A stretch of DNA of 15,532 nucleotides. It comes from Betaproteobacteria bacterium (GTDB taxonomy: Bacteria; Pseudomonadota; Gammaproteobacteria; Burkholderiales; Burkholderiaceae_C). A model generated the notes under the pieces. The model did not search any database. It was not told the DNA's origin and saw only the letters and a program-made list of their open reading frames with translations. Both the position numbers and the translations under genes were made by a program. The stretch is taken from NCBI GenBank assembly GCA_016704535.1, contig JADIZZ010000015.1, positions 1-15,532 on the forward strand, read 5' to 3'. The first letter of the stretch is position 1. Every line of letters begins with the position of its first letter. Shown here piece after piece: positions 1-6,106 of this stretch.

Positions 1-33
1 GTGTCCGTGGTTCGATTCCGCCCCAGGCCACCA
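1..33 (+). tRNA. tRNA-Phe, 3' part only (cut by window edge)
   Basis: The first 33 bases hold a variable-loop remnant, a T arm with the loop TTCGATT, the 3' acceptor strand CCAGGCC, discriminator A and an encoded CCA end. The stretch GTGTCC-GTGG-TTCGATTCC is the arrangement I know from bacterial tRNA-Phe (E. coli tRNA-Phe has GTGTCCTTGGTTCGATTCC). The anticodon lies outside the window, so the isotype is inferred. Confidence that it is a tRNA end is high; that it is Phe, moderate. Confidence 0.8.
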
Positions 34-44
34 GTCATCCCCCT

Positions 45-72
45 CGAAGCCCATCCATCGTGATGGGCTTCG
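45..72 (+). terminator. Perfect 11-bp hairpin after the tRNA
   Basis: CGAAGCCCATC (45-55) and GATGGGCTTCG (62-72) are exact reverse complements around a 6-base loop, 12 bases after the CCA end. Only a short TTT follows at 76-78, so intrinsic termination would be weak. Its place between a tRNA and a protein gene still suggests a transcription stop or 3'-end processing signal. Confidence 0.6.
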
Positions 73-120
73 GCGTTTCAGGACAGCCTTCTGCGACAGT
101 CGCATCCGCCGGAGAAAGAG

Positions 121-906
121 ATGCCTGACGCGCCATTGCCCTTCGACCTCAACACCGCCCGCGCCGACTGGGACGCCGCTGCCGACGCCTACGCCGACGC
201 GCAGGCCACGGGCCTGGACGTCTACCGCCTGGCGCTGTTCGGTCCGGCACAGGTGACGCTGTGCGGGGACGTGCGCGGGCTGCGGCTGCTCGACGTCGGC
301 TGCGGCACCGGCTACTTCGCGCGCGAGATGGCGCAGCGCGGTGCGCTCGTCACCGGCATCGACCTCTCGCCCGTCATGCTGGCCCACGCCGAAAGGCTGG
401 AAGCGGCGGCGCCGCTGGGCATCCGCTATCTCACCGGCGACGTGGCGCGTTGCCACGAGCAGTTTCCACCAGCGTCCTTCGACCTCGCCACCGCCTGCCT
501 GTCGTTGCAGGACATGCCCGACATCATGGGCGCCTTCGCCGCCGTGCAACATGCGCTGCGGCCCGGTGGCCGGCTCGTGATGTCCATCGCCCACCCCTGC
601 AGCGACACGCCCTTCCGCCGCTGGGCCAAGGACGCTTCGGGCACGAAGCAGTGGCTGTGCATCGACCGCTACTTCGATCGGGGCCCCATCCGCTACCACT
701 GGAAGGGCTGGAAATACGACTTCTCGACAGCGGCACAGCACGCCACCCTGGAAGACTGGCTGGGCTGGGCCTTTGCCGCCGGCTTCACGCTGCGCGCGCT
801 GCGCGAGCCACTGCCTTCCGAGGTGGCCGTGCTTACGCACCCCGAACTCGCCGATGCGGCGCGCATTCCCTACTTCCTGCTGCTGGACCTGATGCGCGGC
901 GGCTGA
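121..906 (+). CDS. Class I SAM-dependent methyltransferase, intact
   Basis: This 261-residue protein has the Rossmann-type SAM-binding core. Motif I, LLDVGCGTG, lies at residues 56-64. The acidic end of strand 2 (GIDLS, D81) should bind the ribose hydroxyls. ACLSLQDMPD near 125-134 is the motif III/IV region, and LRPGGRLVMSIAHPC follows. The substrate cannot be told; it resembles the broad UbiE/Methyltransf_11 group. A good Shine-Dalgarno, GGAGA at 111-115, fixes the ATG. The gene is complete and in the host-like GC range. Its last 117 bases, encoding the C-terminal 38 residues, recur at 8985-9101 with only six differences, so this 3' end is one of two boundary copies around the island. Confidence 0.9.
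   Translation: MPDAPLPFDLNTARADWDAAADAYADAQATGLDVYRLALFGPAQVTLCGDVRGLRLLDVGCGTGYFAREMAQRGALVTGIDLSPVMLAHAERLEAAAPLGIRYLTGDVARCHEQFPPASFDLATACLSLQDMPDIMGAFAAVQHALRPGGRLVMSIAHPCSDTPFRRWAKDASGTKQWLCIDRYFDRGPIRYHWKGWKYDFSTAAQHATLEDWLGWAFAAGFTLRALREPLPSEVAVLTHPELADAARIPYFLLLDLMRGG
790..906 (+). repeat. 117-bp direct repeat, left copy (methyltransferase 3' end)
   Basis: This segment, from CTGCGCGCGCTGCGCGAGCC to the TGA stop, aligns without gaps to 8985-9101. I count six mismatches in 117 (about 95%). Similarity stops immediately after the stop codon and immediately before position 790. Sharp edges and gapless alignment make it a true duplication, not shared family sequence. Confidence 0.93.
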
Positions 907-937
907 ACCGCAACAGCTGCCGGGTGGACGCCGTGCG

Positions 938-1066
938 TCAGTCGCGGTCCCTGCGGCCCGGTCCCAGTTGACCCCAAGCGAACAACACGCCAGCGGCGGG
1001 CACGAGCAACAGCAGCAGGACGAACGATGCGACGGTGGCCGCTGCGCGGGATAGCGGTGCGTTCAT
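938..1066 (-). CDS. 42-residue single-pass membrane microprotein (putative)
   Basis: The ORF encodes MNAPLSRAAATVASF, then a Leu/Val-rich hydrophobic run (about residues 12-31) and a short charged tail, PGRRDRD. This is the shape of a small single-TM protein. Its ATG (1066-1064) overlaps the TGA of the upstream nuclease gene (1065-1063) as ATGA, the classic coupling arrangement. No Shine-Dalgarno is visible, so translation would depend on coupling. Its GC content matches the host genome rather than the AT-richer nuclease gene, so it could instead be a native gene left downstream of the methyltransferase, and the overlap could be chance. I do not recognise a family. It ends 31 bases from the convergent methyltransferase stop. 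Confidence 0.42.
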   Translation of the reverse strand: MNAPLSRAAATVASFVLLLLLVPAAGVLFAWGQLGPGRRDRD

Positions 1067-2350
1067 TTGCTGTCAGGAAGCTGACGGCTAAGGCCGCTTC
1101 CTTTCCTCACATTACAGCCGCTGCACAACACTTGCCCATTGGTCGGGTCGGTCATCCCGCCTGCCGAATGAGGGATTTTGTGATCTGCATGAAAGTTGGA
1201 TGGAGACACTTGAGTGCCGCAAGCAGCACAGCGACTGTTTGACTCTGAAAATATCTTAGCACGCTGACTTGGCGAAAACATCCGTCGCGGATCGGTCGGC
1301 TCAAGTCCGGCAGTATTCAGAAGCCAGTTCAACATGTCTTCGATGCAAGATCTAACTTCTGCGGTGTCTACCCGGCCCGTGGTGCCAGTACTGACATAGT
1401 GACGCCACTCAAGGCTGCCCTTCTTTCGTCGTGGGCCTCCGCATAGTATGCGATAACGCCCTGAGCAATGGCAGTTTCTTTGCCGCCACATGCGTACGTC
1501 TTCATTAATGTATTGCATGCTACAAAAAGCCACTTCATTGCTCGCGGCGTGTTTACCAATGAGATAAATGTCGAGTCGGGCGCTAACAAAGAAGCCTCTC
1601 GAACGACTTTGCGCATCAAATTCAACGTTTTCTTACATTCATCCACCATTTTGATCGCCTTCGCGTCGTCCGGTGCGGAGCGAAGAAACTCTCGCATCTG
1701 TTTAAACTCGATGCGTCCAAACAGATTGTCTGAATACACGGACTTTGAGAACGCCGTGGCAAGTGTCCAGTGAGAGTCACGGACACGGAGGCGGGAGCCT
1801 CCCTCCTCAAATATCTCGTGATGGGCCACTTCGGACACAAATGGATATGCCGGCCCGGTAGTAAGCGCTTTTAGTTTCTCCCCCATCTTAAGTGGCTTTC
1901 CGTCCTGCAACCGACTGAATACATCGGTTATGTCGTCCTCATCGAACTCACTCAGGAATGCAACAGGAAGCTGATATTGCTCTATTCGATCTTGTCGCGA
2001 GCTAGGCAGCGACTTAAACGGAAGAAATCGAGCTTGGCCATCCTTCATGACTGTCGCCCATCTTTCATGCCCCTGCATGTACTCAAAAACAGCCGTTAAT
2101 CTCTGCTGACCGTCAACAACTTCAAAATACTGCAGCGGACTACCCCCCTCATCCGGGCGAGTCAAGACATTAAGAATTACCATGCCTATCGGGAACTCAA
2201 GCTCAATTGAGTCGATGAGCTCCACTTTTGCTCTTCAGACCAAACTTTTCCGCGCTGATATGCAGGCGATAGTTCAAGTCTTCCCTTTGAATAGAGCTTC
2301 AACAAAAATTCTAGCGACTTTTTGTCTATCGAAATTCGTTCGAGTGGCAC
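1063..2350 (-). pseudogene. DUF262 + HNH endonuclease, GmrSD/BrxU-like, two one-base frameshifts
   Basis: Three overlapping frames join into one protein of about 429 residues. The N-terminal part has PLERISIDKKSLEFLLKLY and SPAYQRGKVWSEEQK. The middle has the DUF262 signature VVDGQQRLTAVFEYM, the NTP-binding ParB-like motif. The C-terminal part is an HNH nuclease: CAAC, then FHADHKIP, then NGQVLCSGCN, two zinc-type Cys pairs with the catalytic DH. In known relatives such as GmrSD and BrxU, DUF262 senses nucleotide and the nuclease cuts modified phage DNA. Shifts lie at 2226-2229 (AAAA where AAAAA restores QKVELIDS) and about 1421-1428 (AAA where AAAA restores DEKKGSLEW). Adding two bases gives exactly 430 codons. 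Start GTG 2350 has GGGAG seven bases upstream. Composition is clearly more AT-rich than its neighbours, a sign of transfer. Confidence 0.82.
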
Positions 2351-2357
2351 TGAAATT

Positions 2358-2362
2358 CTCCC
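2358..2362 (-). promoter_or_regulatory. Shine-Dalgarno deciding the GTG start of the DUF262-HNH gene
   Basis: GGGAG on the minus strand sits seven bases before GTG (2350-2348). A TTG 21 bases further upstream is in frame but has no such site, and the family usually begins close to the VPLE.I.ID motif, so GTG is preferred. Confidence 0.6.
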
Positions 2363-2369
2363 GCAGCGC

Positions 2370-2391
2370 AAAGTTGAATTAATTGAACTTT
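2370..2391. promoter_or_regulatory. AT-rich near-palindrome upstream of the DUF262-HNH gene
   Basis: AAAGTT-G-AATTAATT-G-AACTTT is a 22-base inverted repeat broken only by one symmetric G/G pair. It ends eight bases before the Shine-Dalgarno, where an operator or the -10 region would be expected. No regulator gene is seen next to it. It could be an operator or simply AT-rich promoter sequence. Confidence 0.35.
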
Positions 2392-2690
2392 TCTAGGTGC
2401 GAACGCAGTGTTCGTTTATGCCCTCGCGGCAATTCAACGCCCGATATAACCAGTTTGCGAAGTTGCTGGCCTTTCGCCCACAGTGCGTCAGTGGACAAGC
2501 GTACACACCCTCCGGATAGATGTCGAATGCCAGCAGGATTTTGACGACTAGACCGAAGTCACCGCGTAGATGCACCCGTGAACTGGCGCGGGGAGGCGTC
2601 AATGTCTTCATGGACACTCACGCCGATTTCGCTGCCTTACTGTCCTCTAAGGACAGTGTGTTGGCGCTGGGTCAAAGTTCGGTCGGCGCG
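2392..2690. other. Intergenic stretch without a supported gene
   Basis: About 300 bases between the nuclease gene and the integrase remnant. A 74-codon minus-strand frame (2393-2617) shows no recognisable domain, signal or ribosome site, and I do not call it. The only clear structure is a perfect hairpin at 2639-2657. The part near 2665-2690 could be the end of an insertion sequence at which the integrase was cut, but I cannot prove this. Confidence 0.4.
2639..2657. terminator. Perfect 8-bp hairpin downstream of the integrase remnant
   Basis: ACTGTCCT (2639-2646) and AGGACAGT (2650-2657) are exact reverse complements with a three-base loop. There is no T-run on either side. It may be a weak terminator or a mobile-element end. 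Confidence 0.3.
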
Positions 2691-2696
2691 GACACC

Positions 2697-3267
2697 TGTT
2701 CACTTGATCGACCGTCAGGTAAGTGATCCGGCCGTGCCCTTCGCTGAAGCGGTTGATCTTCGCGGGCCGGCGATCCATCCATCCCCACTCGACCGCCTTG
2801 TTGAACAGGTGCGATAACACGGCCAGTTCGCGGTTGATCGTGCCGGGCTTCGCGCTGGTGATCTTGTCGGCGGCGCGGACGATGGTCTTGCCACGCGGCC
2901 GCACGCACACGGGTTCCTTCTGGCGCTGGTGCTTGTACCGCTCGATATCGAAGCCGCTGATCTTGTTCAACGGGTAGTCCCCGAAGAACGGCACAAGGTG
3001 CAGGTCAAGCCGCTGGCGCTTCATCTTCAGGTCTTTGCCGCCTTCGAGCTTCAGGCGATCAAGATACTTGGTTGCCGCTTCGCGCATGGCGAGCGCGACT
3101 TTGCGCCCCTTCGGCAGTGCGAGGCGATCGTTCTTCGCGTCGCTGCGCACCTTCTCGATGAGGCTTCGGCCTGCGTGCGGGTGGTGCCGTCCGACTCCCG
3201 GCCGACTACGCGGTGGATGGGCGAAGAGGTCGACCTGGCGCATGCGCAGGCGCTGTGTGCGCCTTGA
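2697..3267 (-). pseudogene. Tyrosine recombinase (integrase) remnant: arm and core-binding part only
   Basis: The frame reads LIEKVRSDAKNDRLALPKG, later DLHLVPFFGDYPLNKISGFD, then PGTINRELAVLSHLFNKAVE and finally RITYLTVDQVNR. This is the SAM-like core-binding domain of phage-type integrases, where the GTINRELAVLSHLFNKAVEWG pattern is very common. The text stops at VDQVNR (about 2697), exactly where the catalytic domain with Arg-His-Arg-Tyr should begin, so it cannot be active. Upstream a one-base shift near 3162 (GCC-GAA-GCC-TC, one C short) separates it from a short arm piece reading RESDGTTRTQAEA. The 5' start is also missing, against the end of the glycosyltransferase gene. Confidence 0.8.
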
Positions 3268-3287
3268 TCGGGGCAGATCCGACGACC

Positions 3288-4250
3288 TCACGCCTTGGAC
3301 AGCGACGTCACGATCTGCTCGTAGATCCCGACCGCCTCCTGCGCCTTGCCCTGCATGAACCTCAGCCGGGCCAGGCGCTGGGCCTGCTTGAAGGTGCCCG
3401 GCGGCACCGGCAACGCGCCCGACCACGGCGAGACATCGAGATAGCGCCAGTACAGCGACGACAGGCTGTTCTCGTACCAGACCTGCCAGGGCTTGTCGCC
3501 CGTGATGAAGTGCAGGATCGCCGCTCCGGTGGCATCGTCGGACCGGGTCTGCGACAGCACGAAGCGGTTCCAGCGGGGATCCAGGACCTGGATGACGTCG
3601 GCGCAGACGGCGTTGATCGCGCACTGGTCGCCGTAGCTGATCTTGTCGGGGTGCTGCAAGGCGTAGGCCAGGCAGCGGTCGACGTAGTCGCCTTGCCGCC
3701 ACTGCTGAAGGTCCATCAACATGACGCCGGAGTTGACATACTTGTCCAGGCCTCGCTTGGCCGCCATCGCGGTGCTGCCCATGTCGAGCGCTGCGCCGAC
3801 GATGGCCTGGCCCAGGTCGATGTCGAACAGCGCCCTGATGTCGGACAGCACGATGGTGTCCGAGTCCAGGTAGACCACCCTGTCGATGGCGGGCGGCAGG
3901 ATGTTGGGCAGCAGCACACGGTAGTACGTGGCCGTCGTCAGGTAAGCCAGGGGTCTGTTGGTGACGGGCAACCTGGACAGCCGCTCCACGTCGTGCGCTT
4001 GCACGCAGTGGACTTCGATGCGCGCCCGAAAGGTGTCGGTCAGCCGGTCCAGCCGCGCCTGGAAGGCGTCACTGACTTGCGCGGTCACGACATGGATGCA
4101 CAGGTTCGACCCTGGCCCCTGGGCATTGAGCAGCAGCGAGGTGACGGAAGCGCCGAAATGCTGCTCGTAGTTCTGATCGAAGCAGTAGGCGACATGGAAC
4201 TGCCGATCGGCCTTGCTCGGCGAGGCTGCCGGGGAACCGGTGGTCTGCAT
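3288..4250 (-). CDS. GT8-family glycosyltransferase
   Basis: This 320-residue protein carries the full GT8 (retaining, LgtC/WaaJ-like) pattern. FHVAYCFDQNY at the N-terminus is the sugar-nucleotide pocket. The metal-binding DxD lies in VVYLDSDTIVL (D129, D131). YVNSGVMLMDLQQWR lies at 171-185 and YGDQCAINAV at 207-216. The closing HFITGDKPW (H247 to W255) matches the HxxGxxKPW motif. The likely role is transfer of a hexose or pentose to a lipopolysaccharide or exopolysaccharide acceptor in the cytoplasm. Its ATG shares one base with the TAA of the UDP-glucuronate decarboxylase gene (TAATG), so the two are translationally coupled. UDP-xylose is therefore a reasonable but unproven donor. The frame is uninterrupted. 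Confidence 0.9.
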   Translation of the reverse strand: MQTTGSPAASPSKADRQFHVAYCFDQNYEQHFGASVTSLLLNAQGPGSNLCIHVVTAQVSDAFQARLDRLTDTFRARIEVHCVQAHDVERLSRLPVTNRPLAYLTTATYYRVLLPNILPPAIDRVVYLDSDTIVLSDIRALFDIDLGQAIVGAALDMGSTAMAAKRGLDKYVNSGVMLMDLQQWRQGDYVDRCLAYALQHPDKISYGDQCAINAVCADVIQVLDPRWNRFVLSQTRSDDATGAAILHFITGDKPWQVWYENSLSSLYWRYLDVSPWSGALPVPPGTFKQAQRLARLRFMQGKAQEAVGIYEQIVTSLSKA

Positions 4251-5224
4251 TACGACAGCATGTCCTTGAAGTGGCGGATGGTGCGGGCCAGGCCTGCGCG
4301 AAGGTCGGTATGGGGCTGCCAGTCGCCCAGGGCCTTGCGGGCCAGGGTGATGTCAGGGCAACGCTGCAGCGGGTCATCGGCCGGCAGCGGCAGGCAGACC
4401 AGGCGGCTGCTCGAACCGGTCAACTCGATGATGAGCTCGGCCAGGTGGCGGATCGAGGTTTCCACCGGATTGCCGATGTTGACCGGCCCGGTGAAGCTGT
4501 CGTCGGTGTCCAGCAAGCGCACCAGAGCCTCGAGCAGGTCGTCGACGTAGCAGAAGCTGCGCGTCTGGCTGCCGTCGCCGTACAGGGTGATGTCCTTGCC
4601 CTGAAGGGCCTGCATGATGAAGTTGGACACCACGCGCCCGTCGTCGGGTTGCATGCGGGGGCCGTAGGTGTTGAAGATGCGGGCCACCTTGATCTTGAGC
4701 TTGTGCTGGCGGCGGTAGTCGAAGAACAGCGTCTCGGCACAGCGCTTGCCTTCGTCGTAACAGGAGCGCAAACCGATCGCATTGACCCGGCCCCAATAAC
4801 CCTCGGTTTGCGGGTGCACCTCCGGGTCGCCGTAGACCTCGCTGGTCGAGGCCTGCAGGATGGGCACCTGCAGCCGCTTGGCCAGGCCCAGCATATTCAC
4901 CGCGCCGATCACGCTGGTCTTGGTCGTCTGCACCGGGTCATGCTGGTACTGCCGGGGCGATGCCGGACAGGCCAGGTTGTAGATCTGGTCGACCTCCACG
5001 TGCAACGGGAATGTGACGTCGTGGCGCATCAGTTCGAAGCGCGGATGGCCCAGCAGATGGGCGATGTTGGCCTTGCGGCCGGTGAAGAAGTTGTCGACGC
5101 ACAAGACGTCGTGACCACGCTCGACGAGGCGGTCACAGAGGTGGCTGCCGAGGAATCCGGCGCCACCCGTGACCAGGATGCGCTGGCTTGCAGCGCTCGT
5201 CCGTTTTGACGTCGGCGGCATCAT
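4250..5224 (-). CDS. UDP-glucuronate decarboxylase (UDP-xylose synthase), SDR family
   Basis: The 324-residue protein is an extended SDR. The NAD motif LVTGGAGFLGSH has G20, G23 and G26. Family-specific blocks follow: HDVTFPL, YNLACPASP, STSEVYGDP, and the catalytic pair in SCYDEGKR (Y156, K160). RIFNTYGPRM and the C-terminal GSQTRSFCYVDDL complete it. SYYDEGKR-type and RIFNTYGPRM blocks separate UDP-xylose synthases from dTDP-glucose dehydratases. The reaction is UDP-glucuronate to UDP-xylose plus CO2 with bound NAD+. The protein is full length. Two adjacent ATGs (5224, 5221) are possible, and no strong Shine-Dalgarno is seen before either. It feeds sugar to the coupled GT8 gene downstream. 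No UDP-glucose dehydrogenase is present in the window. Confidence 0.93.
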   Translation of the reverse strand: MMPPTSKRTSAASQRILVTGGAGFLGSHLCDRLVERGHDVLCVDNFFTGRKANIAHLLGHPRFELMRHDVTFPLHVEVDQIYNLACPASPRQYQHDPVQTTKTSVIGAVNMLGLAKRLQVPILQASTSEVYGDPEVHPQTEGYWGRVNAIGLRSCYDEGKRCAETLFFDYRRQHKLKIKVARIFNTYGPRMQPDDGRVVSNFIMQALQGKDITLYGDGSQTRSFCYVDDLLEALVRLLDTDDSFTGPVNIGNPVETSIRHLAELIIELTGSSSRLVCLPLPADDPLQRCPDITLARKALGDWQPHTDLRAGLARTIRHFKDMLS

Positions 5225-5248
5225 GGTTTGCGGTTCGTTCGTCAGGGA

Positions 5249-5329
5249 TCACTCGGTGCGCGTCGCCGGCAGGCCCGCCGACAGGCTGCACGCCACGAGC
5301 ATGGCGCAGAAAGTGGCGGCCCTAATCAC
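5249..5329 (-). CDS. 26-residue lipoprotein-signal-like ORF (doubtful)
   Basis: From GTG (5329-5327) the frame reads VIRAATFCAMLVACSLSAGL and stops six residues later. It has a hydrophobic core and LVAC, which fits the lipobox rule, but almost nothing after the cysteine. A purine-rich AAGAAGAAAGAA precedes the start. It may be a truncated lipoprotein gene of the polysaccharide cluster or a chance frame. Confidence 0.25.
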   Translation of the reverse strand: MIRAATFCAMLVACSLSAGLPATRTE

Positions 5330-5399
5330 TTCTTTCTTCTTGGAGCATTTTTTGGTCAACACCGACTCTAGCGGTAGCCTGGCATGCAGAGGATAGGAG

Positions 5400-5480
5400 G
5401 AGGATCTTCTCAATCGCCGGCTGCTCCAGGATGGCCGCAATGATTTTCAGCTCGCTGCCGGAGTTCGGGCAGTGCTCCAT
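5400..5480 (-). mobile_element. IS91-like transposase C-terminal scrap
   Basis: The frame gives MEHCPNSGSELK, then IIAAILEQPAIEKIL. This closely follows the zinc-ribbon tail HCPNCGGELKIIAAI typical of IS91-type transposases, with the second cysteine changed to serine. Similarity ends abruptly on both sides, leaving only about 27 residues, so it is a dead scar. The family is assigned from memory of the motif. Confidence 0.6.
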
Positions 5481-5497
5481 CGGCAACTCACTTCGAG

Positions 5498-5520
5498 GAT
5501 CCACCGCGAGACCGTGGATC
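5498..5520. repeat. Short inverted repeat near the IS91-like scrap
   Basis: GATCCAC (5498-5504) and GTGGATC (5514-5520) are exact complements around nine bases. A second perfect palindrome, AACGGCCGTT, follows at 5533-5542. They may be insertion-sequence end structures; no function can be assigned. Confidence 0.3.
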
Positions 5521-5694
5521 AGGCCGCCCCGAAACGGCCGTTGCTGAATGCCCGCTGATGGCCGTCAGCGTGAGGTCGGGGAATCGCCAGGAAGCTGACC
5601 TCCGGCCCCCGGTGCTGCCAGCTTGACCGCTGGCACGAGCCGGCTCGTCGGGCAGGCGCATCGTCGTTGGCCCTCAACTCGATGGGAGTCCATC

Positions 5695-5917
5695 ATGGGA
5701 ACCACAGCCAACGCGGTAAGTCGTATCCCTTGGAACAAAGGCAAGATCGTCGGTCAGAAGGCCCCGTTCAAGCTCAAGGACATCTGGGCGCTTCGAGTGC
5801 GTTTGCAGATGGAGTGCCGGGTCCGCGAACTTGCTCTCTTCAACCTGGGAATCGACAGCAAGCTCCGCGGCTGCGACCTGGTCGGCCTCAAGGTCCGCGA
5901 CATCTGCCACGGTGTCG
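5695..5917 (+). pseudogene. Short tyrosine recombinase, N-terminal fragment
   Basis: From ATG 5695 the frame reads MGTTANAVSRIPWNKGKIVG, then KLKDIWALRVRLQ, then ELALFNLGIDSKLRGCDLV and KVRDICHG. This is a widespread family of small integrases (about 200 residues) that lack an arm domain. ALFNLGIDSKLRGCDLVxLxVxD contains the first catalytic arginine region. After about residue 74 (5917) the similarity ends and the frame runs into unrelated sequence, so the remaining catalytic residues including Tyr are lost. A GGGAG sits just upstream of the ATG, so the original start is intact. It is the only plus-strand gene piece between the methyltransferase and the IS66 scrap. Confidence 0.78.
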
Positions 5918-6106
5918 AAGAGCATGCCCACAGTCCCTTGCGAGGCGGCGCTTTCGGGTTCGCGGACATGCCATTTAGGCTGGCGGACTGGGTGCTGAAG
6001 TGCAGACTGTCACCCCGAGGAGCCTCAGTGGCGCTCTCAAGCTGCCAGTCTGGCGAAGGCACGCCCGCCAACGGTGAAGTGAGCACGATCGCGCTGCAAC
6101 TGCCCG

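Noticed and set aside
2393..2617. 74-codon minus-strand ORF between the nuclease and the integrase remnant
   Set aside because: No recognisable domain, signal peptide or Shine-Dalgarno. It could be a gene fragment, but nothing in it supports a call.
2665..2700. Possible IS21-type element end
   Set aside because: GGTCAAAGTTCGGTCGGCGC looks like some IS21-family termini from memory, but no matching end or transposase piece was found, so I do not list it as an element.
3213..4550. Plus-strand open frame of 445 codons
   Set aside because: It lies opposite the GT8 and UDP-glucuronate decarboxylase genes, which carry complete catalytic motifs. The plus reading is composition-driven and shows no domain.
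4271..5209. Plus-strand open frame of 312 codons
   Set aside because: It is the antisense of the UDP-xylose synthase gene, with no motifs and no ribosome site.
5918..6106. Continuation of the short integrase frame
   Set aside because: The frame stays open but loses all similarity after residue 74 and runs opposite the acyltransferase gene. It is run-on, not integrase.
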